Source: 2-01-FULL-45-10 sp964450115 (GTDB lineage Bacteria > Omnitrophota > Gorgyraeia > 2-01-FULL-45-10). From it: DNA of 20,211 nucleotides. How positions within the stretch are numbered: the stretch's first letter is position 1; each line of letters starts with the position of its first letter. The position numbers and the translations under genes were made by a program. The notes under the pieces were generated by a model. It was not told the origin of the DNA. It saw only the letters and a list, made by a program, of their open reading frames with translations, and ran no database searches. Of the stretch, positions 1 to 8,159 are shown piece by piece. Where the stretch lies: NCBI GenBank assembly GCA_964450115.1, contig CAYVCD010000021.1, positions 1 to 20,211 on the forward strand, in the 5' to 3' direction.

Positions 1-214
1 CTAATTTGTAAGGCTTCAATATGGGAAGGACTTTTTCAACGCCCGCGAAAGCCTCCAACGGCTGTATCCGTAATGCATCCTCTTCGCCGATGACGCCTAC
101 TATAGTCCTCTCAACGCCTCTTGAGACCCAGGGCTTCAGCCCCAACTTCTTCACTTTTCCTATTAAATGGTCGATCTCTCTTTTGGTTGCGCCGGACCTC
201 ATTACTATGATCAT
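1..214 (-). CDS. aroF: 3-deoxy-7-phosphoheptulonate (DAHP) synthase, N-terminal part
   Basis: This is the first 71 residues of a gene that runs off the low-coordinate edge. It begins MIIVMRSGATKREIDHLIG, contains VSRGVERTIVGVIGEED and reaches ILKPYKL. That matches the ferredoxin-like regulatory domain that precedes the barrel in the AroA-I-beta (Thermotoga-like) class of DAHP synthases, in which it mediates feedback control by aromatic amino acids. The enzyme condenses phosphoenolpyruvate and erythrose 4-phosphate, the entry step of the shikimate pathway. The ATG at 212-214 lies 10 bases after the hisC stop and is preceded by the SD-like GGGGTG, which abuts that stop. It follows pheA and hisC, which fits an aromatic amino-acid cluster. 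The catalytic barrel is outside the window, so the class is judged from the N-terminal domain only. Confidence 0.85.
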   Translation of the reverse strand, partial: MIIVMRSGATKREIDHLIGKVKKLGLKPWVSRGVERTIVGVIGEEDALRIQPLEAFAGVEKVLPILKPYKL

Positions 215-224
215 ATCTTCACCC

Positions 225-1331
225 CTATTTGGCCAATACCTTCTTAAGCGTCTCTATAAATATCTTATTCTCTTCGCGCGTACCTACGCTGACACGGATG
301 AACGTATCGTACCCCCACGCCTTCATGTCGCGTACTATGACGCCCTTACATATGAGAGCCTCAAATACCTTTACAGAGTCTCTTTTGACATCTATCATCA
401 TAAAGTTTGTCGCGGTCTTTACGTACTCAAGCCCCATCTTGCCGAGCTCGTCGTAAAGGAACTGCTTTCCCTCTTTAACGGCTTTAAGAGTCTTCTTAAC
501 GAACTCTTTATCGTCCAAAGCGGCCGTGGCGGCAACCTGCGCCAGTATATTTACATTGAAAGGGTCCCTGTATTTATCAAGGTATCTCACTATACGCGCG
601 CTCGTTACGCCGTACCCCACTCTTAATCCGGCCAGGCCATAGATCTTGGAGAAGCTTCTTGCGACTATAAGATTTGGCCTGTCGAGATAATCGAGGCCGT
701 TGGGATAATCACTGCAAAAATCACTTGCCAGCTCATAATAAGCCTCATCAAGATAGACTATGATATCCTCCGGCAGACCGTCAAAAAATTCCTCAAGCTC
801 TCTCTTAGTGACATATGTGCCGGCAGGATTATCGGGATTCGCTATAAATATGATCTTCGTCTTGTCGGTGATCGCCCTCTTCATCGCTTTAAGATCGTAC
901 TTGAGGTCCTTCATCAAGGGTACAAATTTAATATCCGCTCCCACGATCCCAGCCGCGACCTGGTATATCAAAAATGTCGGCTTGGCTATGATGACCTCGT
1001 CGCCCTTGCCGGCAAAAGCCTTAAGGGTGAGGATGATTATCTCGTCCGAACCGTTCCCGCATATGATCCTCTCTATCTCCGTCTTCAGGGTAGTCGATAA
1101 TTTAGCTTTAAGATACCAGGAAGCCGCATCGGGATAACGGTTTATACCCTTCAAAGCCTTCTTTATCGCAGAAACGGCTTTCGGCGAAGGCCCGAGAGGG
1201 TTCTCGTTCGACGCTACCTTTATGATGTGCTTCAAACCCAGCATCCTCTCGACTTCCTCGATGGGCTTGCCGGGAATATATACAGGTATATCCTCTATCT
1301 CTTTACGGAACAGCCTGTCGATCTTGCTCAT
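225..1331 (-). CDS. hisC: histidinol-phosphate / aromatic aminotransferase (HisC family)
   Basis: A 368-residue fold-type I PLP aminotransferase of the usual HisC length. Visible landmarks are SNENPLGPSPKAV (41-53), the cofactor-binding CGNGSDEII (91-99), NPDNPAG (165-171, with Asn168 near the PLP ring), YLDEAYYE with Asp195 for the pyridine nitrogen, RSFSKIYGLAGLR with the Schiff-base Lys229 and phosphate-binding Arg237, and Arg346 for the substrate carboxylate. The family transfers an amino group from glutamate to imidazole-acetol phosphate in histidine synthesis, and many members also act on phenylpyruvate or 4-hydroxyphenylpyruvate. Placed between pheA and aroF with no his genes visible, it may mainly serve phenylalanine or tyrosine synthesis; that is inference from context. 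The ATG at 1329-1331 follows the SD AAGGAAGAG, 11 bases after the pheA stop. Confidence 0.93.
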   Translation of the reverse strand: MSKIDRLFRKEIEDIPVYIPGKPIEEVERMLGLKHIIKVASNENPLGPSPKAVSAIKKALKGINRYPDAASWYLKAKLSTTLKTEIERIICGNGSDEIIILTLKAFAGKGDEVIIAKPTFLIYQVAAGIVGADIKFVPLMKDLKYDLKAMKRAITDKTKIIFIANPDNPAGTYVTKRELEEFFDGLPEDIIVYLDEAYYELASDFCSDYPNGLDYLDRPNLIVARSFSKIYGLAGLRVGYGVTSARIVRYLDKYRDPFNVNILAQVAATAALDDKEFVKKTLKAVKEGKQFLYDELGKMGLEYVKTATNFMMIDVKRDSVKVFEALICKGVIVRDMKAWGYDTFIRVSVGTREENKIFIETLKKVLAK

Positions 1332-1342
1332 AGATCTCTTCC

Positions 1343-2413
1343 TTATATGACTTCGGCTGCGGGATACGAGCCGAGGATCTTTAGATATGTCGTATTATTC
1401 TTCAATATAGAGAGCGCTTTTGATATCTTCTTATCAAGGTGATGGCCCTCCATGTCAACGAAGAAATAGTATTTCCAAGCCTTGATCTTGGACGGCCTGG
1501 ACTCTATCTTCGTCAGGTTTATCCTGTACTTTTTGAAAGGCATGAGTATGTCATGAAGCGCGCCCACCCTGTCCTTCAGGGAGAACATCACGGACGTCTT
1601 GTCTTTCCTTGTTTGCTTTGCTTCCGTCCTGCCTATAACCAGGAACCTTGTCACGTTATGGGCGCTGTCTTCAATGGAGTCGTAGAGATCTTTAAGGCGG
1701 TATTTTGCCGCCGCGAGCTCACTGGCTATGCATGCCGCACCTTTCTCTTTTGAGGCTATGGAAGCGGCCTTTGCGGTGCTTGCGACCTCGATCAAGGTAA
1801 CGCCCGGAAGGTGCTCCTCAAGCCAAAGCCTGCATTGCCCAAAGACCTGGTCCTTGGAGTATACCTTCTTTATCCTCTTTACGTCAGACTCACCGGATAG
1901 CAGACTGTGCGATATCTCCAGATATATTTCAGAACATACCTTCAGATCGGAATCTATGAACATGTCCAGAGTATGGTTCACGGCTCCTTCCACCGAATTC
2001 TCTATAGGGACCACCCCGTAATCGGCTCTTCCTTTTTCCACTTCATCAAATACCGAAGTGATCGTACTGCAGCCGGAGTACTCCACGCTGGAGCCGAACT
2101 TCTTCATGCTTGCCAGATGAGTGAATGTGAATTCGGGCCCAAGGTAGGCTATCTTTATCGGCTTCTCAAGACCGAGCGCGCTCGACATGACCTCCCTGTA
2201 TATCGCCTTTAGGGCGGCATTTGAAAGCGGGCCCTTATTGTTATCGGCCAATTTCTTATATACTTCGGATTCTCTTTCCGGAACAAAGATAGATTCATTG
2301 CGTTTCGACTTTACACTGCCGACTCGAAGCGTGACCTTCGCCCGCTCATTTAAGAGTTTCAATATCTTAGAATCTATAGAATCGATCGACACCCTAAGTT
2401 TCTTTAGACTCAT
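1343..2413 (-). CDS. pheA: bifunctional chorismate mutase / prephenate dehydratase (P-protein)
   Basis: A 356-residue protein with three domains. An AroQ-type chorismate mutase helical domain covers about 1-85, with candidate active-site Lys35 and Arg47 in VPERESEVY. A prephenate dehydratase domain follows (about 86-265; AYLGPEFTFTHLAS near 89, VVPIENS at 134-140, catalytic TRF at 255-257). The C-terminal ACT domain (about 272-352) carries the phenylalanine-binding GALH (284-287) and ESRP (304-307) motifs. It converts chorismate to prephenate and then to phenylpyruvate, with likely feedback inhibition by Phe through the ACT domain. The start ATG lies inside the end of scpB (20-base overlap) and has a good SD, AAGGAG at 2421-2426, about 7 bases upstream, which supports this start. 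The next gene, hisC, could supply the final transamination. Confidence 0.96.
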   Translation of the reverse strand: MSLKKLRVSIDSIDSKILKLLNERAKVTLRVGSVKSKRNESIFVPERESEVYKKLADNNKGPLSNAALKAIYREVMSSALGLEKPIKIAYLGPEFTFTHLASMKKFGSSVEYSGCSTITSVFDEVEKGRADYGVVPIENSVEGAVNHTLDMFIDSDLKVCSEIYLEISHSLLSGESDVKRIKKVYSKDQVFGQCRLWLEEHLPGVTLIEVASTAKAASIASKEKGAACIASELAAAKYRLKDLYDSIEDSAHNVTRFLVIGRTEAKQTRKDKTSVMFSLKDRVGALHDILMPFKKYRINLTKIESRPSKIKAWKYYFFVDMEGHHLDKKISKALSILKNNTTYLKILGSYPAAEVI

Positions 2414-3020
2414 TTTGTGTCTCCTTGTTTACCGTTGAAAGCTCGCCTGTATTTGTATCTATGACCTGTGACTTCTGCTGCTCTTTCACGAAATCCAGGT
2501 CGCTCTCCTGGAACTCCTTCAATTTAGGAAGATCCTCGAGTGACTTAAGGCCAAAGTGCTGTAAAAATTCGGTTGTGGTGCCGTAAAGTATAGGCCTGCC
2601 AGGCCCTTCAACTCTGCCCCTTGTCCTTATGAGAGACCTCTCTTCAAGGGTGTGCAGTACCCCATCAACATTCACTCCCCTGATCGCCTCTATATCGCTT
2701 CTAGTCAAGGGCTGCTTATAGGCTATTATCGCAAGGGTCTCCAGGGCCGGTCCGGTCATTCTGTCAGACGGCTTCTTGTACAAGCTCGATATCCACGTGC
2801 TATATACGGGATCCGTAAGCATCTGGAATCCGCCTGCTATCTCCTTTATGCTGAAGCTTCTCTCAGAGGAATTATATTCATTGTTAAGCTCCTCTATATA
2901 AGCCCTTATCTCGGTCGGATCGATCTCTTTCAATACGTCTTTCAGTGTAGCTATCGATACCGGCTTGTCGCTTACGAAAAGAATAGCCTCGATTATCCTT
3001 TTTGCTTCCTGTTTATCCAT
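2394..3020 (-). CDS. scpB: segregation and condensation protein B
   Basis: A 208-residue ScpB. The family forms a dimer that binds the ScpA kleisin and, with SMC, makes the bacterial condensin needed for chromosome compaction and segregation in the cytoplasm. Two winged-helix domains are visible: the first spans about 5-80 (AKRIIEAILFVSDKPVS start), the second about 88-168 with the family hallmarks GPALETLAIIAYKQPLTRSD, EAIRGVNVDGVLHTLEERSL and GRPILYGTTTEFLQHFGL. The last 35 or so residues are polar and probably disordered. Its ATG overlaps the scpA stop by 8 bases (ATGGATAA), the usual arrangement for translational coupling of the pair, and the SD-like GGAG sits just upstream within scpA. 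The 3' end overlaps pheA. Confidence 0.95.
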   Translation of the reverse strand: MDKQEAKRIIEAILFVSDKPVSIATLKDVLKEIDPTEIRAYIEELNNEYNSSERSFSIKEIAGGFQMLTDPVYSTWISSLYKKPSDRMTGPALETLAIIAYKQPLTRSDIEAIRGVNVDGVLHTLEERSLIRTRGRVEGPGRPILYGTTTEFLQHFGLKSLEDLPKLKEFQESDLDFVKEQQKSQVIDTNTGELSTVNKETQNESKET

Positions 3021-3759
3021 TGCTCCCGCCTATGGGTTTTACTTCTTCCACGCACCTTATTATCTCTATATCGCCAAATACAACTGCCTGCTGTATCACC
3101 ACGGCCTTGAGCCTTATAAGCTCCAACAGCGCCAAAAATATCGTTATCATCTCTCTCTTATGCTTCGCTGCTTTAAATAGATCCAGAAAAAATATCGATT
3201 GCTTCTCGACCATCATGTGCAGGATATCGTGCATCTTCTGCGAAACTGTGAATTCGTCCTTGACGACCTGATGGAATACGTCCTTCGGTATATCCTTTAA
3301 TACTTTGGTAAATGCCGTTATCAGGTCGAAAAGGCTCGCCTCAAATAATATATCCTTTTGGATCTGGGCCTCGTCTATCTGTGCGGATCCAACTCTCGGG
3401 AAGAGATGCTTGTGCTGCTTCTCCATGCTGGCAAGTTCGGATGCCGCTTCCTTGAACTTTTTATACTCCAAGAGCCTTCTCACAAGCTCAGCGCGCGGAT
3501 CTTCCTCCGCATCCTCCTGGGCCGTCTCTTCCGGAGGAAGGAGCATCTTCGATTTTATATGCATCAAAGTCGCCGCCATCACCAGAAACTCGCCGGCTAT
3601 GTCAAGGTCCATCAGCTGCATCAGCTCAAGATACTCCAGATATTGATCTGTGATCCTGGAGATCGGAATATCGGATATATTGAGCTCTTCCTTCTTTATC
3701 AGATACAAGAGAAGGTCGAGCGGCCCTTCAAATACCTCTAGCTTTACTTTATATGTCAT
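3013..3759 (-). CDS. scpA: segregation and condensation protein A (kleisin)
   Basis: A 248-residue ScpA, the kleisin subunit that bridges the two SMC heads and binds ScpB. The N-terminal signature KVKLEVFEGPLDLLLYLIKK (5-24) is diagnostic. It is followed by NISDIPISRITDQYLEYL and AGEFLVMAATLMHIKSKMLL (55-74), then an acidic linker (EETAQEDAEEDPRAE) of the usual type. The C-terminal winged helix is within about 165-240 (FTVSQKMHDILHMM, AKHKREMITIFLALLELIRL). The start ATG directly abuts the trpS stop (TAGATG), with no intergenic base. The smc gene is not in the window. Finding scpAB next to trpS is common in several bacterial phyla; here the pair sits inside a long operon between translation and aromatic amino-acid genes. 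Confidence 0.95.
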   Translation of the reverse strand: MTYKVKLEVFEGPLDLLLYLIKKEELNISDIPISRITDQYLEYLELMQLMDLDIAGEFLVMAATLMHIKSKMLLPPEETAQEDAEEDPRAELVRRLLEYKKFKEAASELASMEKQHKHLFPRVGSAQIDEAQIQKDILFEASLFDLITAFTKVLKDIPKDVFHQVVKDEFTVSQKMHDILHMMVEKQSIFFLDLFKAAKHKREMITIFLALLELIRLKAVVIQQAVVFGDIEIIRCVEEVKPIGGSNG

Positions 3760-4749
3760 CTATCTTGGTAAGCCCATCATGCCTTTTACTTCGTCCATCG
3801 TCCGCGAAGCAAAGTCTATCGCCTCTTTGGCGCCTTCTTTAAGGATCTCTTTTATCTTGGGATCTGTTAAATGAGCTCTCTTTTCACGTATAGGCGCTAA
3901 AGTTTCTATCAATATCTTCGCAAGATTCTTCTTGCATGCGATGCAGCCTATGGAAGCCGATTCGCATAAGCTTTTAGTCTCCCGGCTCACCGCATCGTCC
4001 CCAAAATTGGAGAGGTAATTGAATACGGTGCATATCGACGGATGGCCCTTATCCTTGACATGGATGCGCTCGGGGTCCGTGATCATCTGCGAGACCTTCT
4101 TCTCTATCGTCTCCGGAGTATCGGAAAGAGCGATAAAGTTCCCGTAGCTCTTGGACATCTTTCTGTTATCCAGCCCCAAAAGTTTAGGCGTTGAGGTCAA
4201 TATTGGTTCGGGTTCGGGGAATAGATCCTTCTTGTACAATGTATTGAATCTGCGCACTATCTCACGCGTCAATTCAAGATGCGGAAGCTGGTCTATCCCT
4301 ACGGGAACCGCATTGGCTTTATAAAGAGCTATGTCAGCCGCCTGAAGGATCGGGTATCCCAAAAAACCATAGGTGGTGATCTCCCTGCCCTTCAACTCAC
4401 GCAGCTGTTCTTTATATGTCGGACACCTCTCCACCCATGCCAGCGGCGTCAGGTCCGACAGTATCATGGCAAGCTCCAGATGCTGCGGCACCTGCGATTG
4501 TATGAATATAGTACACCTATTGGGATCGAGCCCTGAAGCTATAAAATCCTTTGCCACTTCATAAGAAAACATCTGCATATCTTTTGGGTTCTCATATTCG
4601 CTCATGAGAGCGTGCCAATCGGCTATCATGTAAAAACACTGATAGTCATCCTGGAGCTTGACCCAATTGCTGAGAGCGCCGACGAGATGCCCTAGGTGGA
4701 GCTTCCCGGTAGGCCTCATTCCGCTAAGTATACGCTTTCTCGTGGTCAT
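3760..4749 (-). CDS. trpS: tryptophanyl-tRNA synthetase with a four-Cys (Fe-S type) motif
   Basis: A class I aminoacyl-tRNA synthetase that charges tRNA-Trp, 329 residues from the chosen start, the normal length for the family. Landmarks are SGMRPTGKLHLGHLVGAL (9-26, HIGH-like HLGH at 18-21), IADWHALMS, the tryptophan-site region YPILQAADIALYKA and KMSKS (197-201). The start was set at the ATG at 4747-4749 because it gives a canonical N-terminus and an ATGA overlap with the infB stop; an in-frame upstream start at 4851 would add 34 basic residues buried in infB. Unusual: Cys240, Cys262, Cys269 and Cys272 form C-x21-C-x6-C-x2-C, closely resembling the 4Fe-4S motif of Thermotoga maritima TrpRS (recalled as C-x22-C-x6-C-x2-C). 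Cluster binding here is inferred. Confidence 0.96.
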   Translation of the reverse strand: MTTRKRILSGMRPTGKLHLGHLVGALSNWVKLQDDYQCFYMIADWHALMSEYENPKDMQMFSYEVAKDFIASGLDPNRCTIFIQSQVPQHLELAMILSDLTPLAWVERCPTYKEQLRELKGREITTYGFLGYPILQAADIALYKANAVPVGIDQLPHLELTREIVRRFNTLYKKDLFPEPEPILTSTPKLLGLDNRKMSKSYGNFIALSDTPETIEKKVSQMITDPERIHVKDKGHPSICTVFNYLSNFGDDAVSRETKSLCESASIGCIACKKNLAKILIETLAPIREKRAHLTDPKIKEILKEGAKEAIDFASRTMDEVKGMMGLPR

Positions 4750-6902
4750 GGTCTTTTTGAATCTAGCCTGCGCGCGACTTTCTCTATTTGATACAGTTCG
4801 ATGATATCGCTTTCTTTTATGTCGTCGTGCCTGTCCAATGATATTCCGCACTCGACACCCTCATTTACTTCGCGCACATCGTCCTTGAACCGCTTCAATG
4901 AACTTATCTTGCCTTCGTAAACCACTTCTTTATTTCTTATCAACTTGGCGATGCCGTGCCTTCCCATCTTTCCCTTGACTACCTGAGAACCCGCTATCGT
5001 GCCCGCCTTTGTAACCTTAAAGACCTGTTTCACAACGGCTCTTGCGACAAAGACCTCTTTAGAAAAAGGCTCCAACAATCCTTCCATTGCCGCGACGACA
5101 TCTTGTATAGCCTCATATATGATACCGTATATCTTTATTTCGATCTCTTCTTTGGAAGCAAGCTCCGCGGCTCTTTCGTCTGTCTTCACGTTGAATCCCA
5201 TGACTACGGCGTTCGAAACCATCGCAAGCATTATATCGGACTCGTTGATATTGCCAACATCGGCATGGACTATCACAACCTTAACGTCCTTGGTATTCAG
5301 CTCAAGCAATGACGCTTTTATAGCTTCCACGGAGCCCTGCACATCGCCTTTCAACAGAACCGTAAGTTCTTTTATGGCCCCCTCTTTCATCTTCTTATAG
5401 AAATCTTCAAGAGTAACTCTCTTCGACGATCTTAGCCTGTGAGCGCGATCTTCATCCTGTTTCAGAAGGGACAATGTCCTTGCCTTCTTTTCATCCTTTA
5501 CCACGAAGAACTCTTCACCTGCCATAGGGACTCCCGATAACCCTAGGATGCTCACCGGCTTCGAAGGCGGAGCCTCTTTTATGCGCTCGCCCTTATGGTC
5601 GATCATAGCTTTCACACGGCCATAGTTCCCGCCGCTCAATACCATATCTCCCAAATGCAATGTTCCATTCTTCACAAGCATGGTCGCTACCGCGCCCTGC
5701 CCGCTCGACATCTTACCCTCTATGACAACTCCTCTCGCCTTAAGGCTGGGATTTGCTTTTAATTCCAGGAGTTCTGATTCCAGCAATAACATCTCCAGCA
5801 ACTTATCCACGCCTTCGCCGGTCTTGGCCGAAACTGCCACGGTGACCGTCTTGCCGCCCCAGTCTTCCGCGCTCAATCCTATCTGCGAGAGCTGCCCTTT
5901 TACCTTATCTATATTAGCTCCGGGAAGATCGCATTTATTCAATGCCACTACTATTGTGGCTCCTGCTGCTCTTGCATGATCTGCAGCCTCTTTCGTCTGC
6001 GGCATCACTCCGTCATCTGCCGCCACGACCAGCACTACAACGTCCGTAGCGCTGGCACCGCGAGCTCTCATTGCAGTAAATGCTTCATGTCCCGGGGTAT
6101 CGAGGAATGTCACTGAGCCATTGGCCAGCTTCACTTCATAAGCGCCTATATGTTGAGTAATTCCGCCTTTTTCCTTATCCGCGATGCGCGTCTTTCTTAT
6201 AAAGTCCAGGAGACTCGTCTTGCCGTGATCGACATGCCCCATAAATGTAACGACGGGTGGACGCGTCACAATATTCTTCACGTCCTGTTTGTCCTCCATG
6301 TCACGGTGTTCTTTGACGACTTCGGCCTCTACCTTGACCGGCTTTCTGAATTCAATGCCGTATCCTTTAAGAAGTTCACTTACCATCTCTTCGCCTAAGC
6401 CCTGATTTATGGTGGCAAATATATTCCTCGCCATCAGTTTCATGATAAGCTCGTTGGACTTTACGCCTATTTTTGCCGCTAGGTCTTTTAGGGCTATAGG
6501 AAGATCAAGCTCGAGGATCTTAGCCTTAACTTCTTCTACTGGAGGCTTAATTTCTTCTACAACGGGATTTACTATCGGCTGGGCCTTTGGCACTTCTTTC
6601 TGTTTTACAACCGGAGGCTCTACTCTTTTGGGCGGATCAGGGATGACTATCCGCGGCTTTATCAGAGGCGGCGCGACCGTCTTGACTGCGACCGGGGCTT
6701 CTCTCTTTACAACAGGCTCTATCTTTGCAACGGGGACTTTCTCTTTTTTTATAACTTCTTTAACGGACTTCGTGGCCTTCTTCACCGGCTTTGCTTTAAC
6801 GGGAGAGAGCTTCTTCACCGCGCCGGACTTTGCAGCTGAAGTTTTTGCCGGCACTTTCTTTTTTACTTCTTTCGCCTTCTTCTCTTTAGCTTTCTTTATC
6901 AT
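4746..6902 (-). CDS. infB: translation initiation factor IF-2
   Basis: A 718-residue IF-2, the GTPase that brings initiator tRNA to the 30S subunit and promotes subunit joining. The first 125 or so residues are a low-complexity Lys/Ala/Pro/Val-rich extension. An IF2_N helical domain follows at about 130-182 (LPIALKDLAAKIGVKSNELI). The G domain carries GHVDHGKT (P-loop, 222-229), DTPGHEAF (268-275) and NKCD (322-325). The rest holds the EF-Tu-like barrels and the C2 fMet-tRNA-binding domain (VECGISLDRHDDIKESDIIE near the end). Its ATG overlaps the nusA stop as ATGA. The usual following genes rbfA and truB are absent; trpS comes next, again through an ATGA overlap. Confidence 0.98.
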   Translation of the reverse strand: MIKKAKEKKAKEVKKKVPAKTSAAKSGAVKKLSPVKAKPVKKATKSVKEVIKKEKVPVAKIEPVVKREAPVAVKTVAPPLIKPRIVIPDPPKRVEPPVVKQKEVPKAQPIVNPVVEEIKPPVEEVKAKILELDLPIALKDLAAKIGVKSNELIMKLMARNIFATINQGLGEEMVSELLKGYGIEFRKPVKVEAEVVKEHRDMEDKQDVKNIVTRPPVVTFMGHVDHGKTSLLDFIRKTRIADKEKGGITQHIGAYEVKLANGSVTFLDTPGHEAFTAMRARGASATDVVVLVVAADDGVMPQTKEAADHARAAGATIVVALNKCDLPGANIDKVKGQLSQIGLSAEDWGGKTVTVAVSAKTGEGVDKLLEMLLLESELLELKANPSLKARGVVIEGKMSSGQGAVATMLVKNGTLHLGDMVLSGGNYGRVKAMIDHKGERIKEAPPSKPVSILGLSGVPMAGEEFFVVKDEKKARTLSLLKQDEDRAHRLRSSKRVTLEDFYKKMKEGAIKELTVLLKGDVQGSVEAIKASLLELNTKDVKVVIVHADVGNINESDIMLAMVSNAVVMGFNVKTDERAAELASKEEIEIKIYGIIYEAIQDVVAAMEGLLEPFSKEVFVARAVVKQVFKVTKAGTIAGSQVVKGKMGRHGIAKLIRNKEVVYEGKISSLKRFKDDVREVNEGVECGISLDRHDDIKESDIIELYQIEKVARRLDSKRP

Positions 6903-8143
6903 ATGTCCTTAACCGCCTTCAGGATCTTCTCGGCTGTCTTCTCGCCGACACCCTCAAGCTTTGTAAGGTCTTCTATAGTCAAAGCTTTTAGCTTTTCGGA
7001 CGTGTCATACCCGGCGGCGATAAGTATCTTGGAGATCTTCTGGCCTATACCCTTTATACCGGTAAGATCGAAAGCATTGTCTTCGCCTTTGGCTTTGACT
7101 TTTACAGTCTTTATTTTTTTTGTTTTCGCTATCGGCGCCTCCGGGGGAGGGACCTCTTCCTTCTCTTCTGGCTTTCCCGCCAATAAAGCCTCTGCCGCTT
7201 TTTTGGCCTTCTCTTCTTTACCCCTGATATCTATCTCCCACCCGATAAGCCTTGAAGCAAGCCTCACATTCTGGCCGTGCTTTCCTATGCCTATCGATAG
7301 CTGATCGTCAGCGACCGTCACTGCAATACGTTTATTCGTCTTATCTATCGTGACCTCAAGGGGCTCTGCCGGACTTAGCGCGGCCTTCACATACTCTTTA
7401 ATATCATCGCTCCACCTTACTATATCTACACGCTCGCCTTTAAGCTCATTTACTATATCTTTAACGCGTGAGCCCCTCATGCCTACGCATGCGCCCACGG
7501 CGTCCACCTTTTCGTCCTTAGACCACACGGCTAGTTTAGTCCTCTCGCCCGGCTCTCGCGCGATAGATCTTATCTCGACGATGCCGTCCATTATCTCGGG
7601 GACTTCTATCTCGAACAATTTTTTTACGAACGCAACATCGGATCTTGTAAGGACCACCTGGGGTCCGTGTGAAGTCTTATTCACTTCCAAAATATATGCC
7701 CTGATCCTGTCGCCCTGTTTATACCGCTCACCCTGACACTGATGGGATCTCGGTAGGATCGCTTCGGTCTTGCCCAGGTCGAGCACTATGTCGCCCTTCT
7801 CAAATCTATGGACAGAGCCGTTGACTATGGTGCCGATGCGCTTTGTGTAGTCCTCCAAAACTATGTCGCGCTCCGCCTCTCTGATCTTCTGTATTATGAC
7901 CTGCTTCGCGGTCTGAGCGGCGATCCTGCCGAACTCCGCCGATTTCACGGGCTTGCCCTCGCTCATTATCGCTATCTGGCCAGTTGACCTATCTATAACC
8001 GCGGTAACCTCCGCTTCCTTGTTTTGGATTATCTTCTTCGCAGCGCTCGCAAGCGCGGACTCTATCGCCTTGAAGAGCAGTTCCTTGTCTATACCCTTCT
8101 CGCGTTCCATTTGATCCAGTATCGTCAGCAGTTCTTCATTCAT
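6899..8143 (-). CDS. nusA: transcription elongation/termination factor NusA, with C-terminal HhH domain
   Basis: A 414-residue NusA, the RNA polymerase-bound factor that promotes pausing, intrinsic termination and antitermination. Order of domains: N-terminal RNAP-binding domain (1-100), S1 domain (about 101-167; GTIVNGSVHRFEKGDIVLDL), KH1 (about 200-270; VGACVGMRGSRVKDIVNEL) and KH2 (about 271-340; SIGIGKHGQNVRLASRLIGW). After a charged Pro/Lys linker (325-354) comes a helix-hairpin-helix domain (355-414: TGIKGIGQKISKILIAAGYD, then LTKLEGVGEKTAEKILKAV) rather than the two acidic repeats of enterobacterial NusA. The ATG at 8141-8143 follows a good SD, AAGGGGTG, 16 bases after the rimP stop. 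It is the standard partner of rimP and infB. In E. coli NusA feeds back on its own operon; the upstream leader terminator makes that plausible here. Confidence 0.97.
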   Translation of the reverse strand: MNEELLTILDQMEREKGIDKELLFKAIESALASAAKKIIQNKEAEVTAVIDRSTGQIAIMSEGKPVKSAEFGRIAAQTAKQVIIQKIREAERDIVLEDYTKRIGTIVNGSVHRFEKGDIVLDLGKTEAILPRSHQCQGERYKQGDRIRAYILEVNKTSHGPQVVLTRSDVAFVKKLFEIEVPEIMDGIVEIRSIAREPGERTKLAVWSKDEKVDAVGACVGMRGSRVKDIVNELKGERVDIVRWSDDIKEYVKAALSPAEPLEVTIDKTNKRIAVTVADDQLSIGIGKHGQNVRLASRLIGWEIDIRGKEEKAKKAAEALLAGKPEEKEEVPPPEAPIAKTKKIKTVKVKAKGEDNAFDLTGIKGIGQKISKILIAAGYDTSEKLKALTIEDLTKLEGVGEKTAEKILKAVKDI

Positions 8144-8159
8144 CGCTACACCCCTTTAT

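Noticed and set aside
4747..4851. Longer TrpRS start at 4851 adding 34 residues
   Set aside because: The extension lies inside infB, is Arg/Lys-rich and unlike any TrpRS N-terminus. The ATG at 4749 gives the usual N-terminus and an ATGA junction.
6409..6912. 167-codon plus-strand ORF opposite the start of infB
   Set aside because: It is the antisense reading of the low-complexity Lys/Ala/Pro region of infB. The Phe/Thr/Ser-rich translation is an artefact of that composition.
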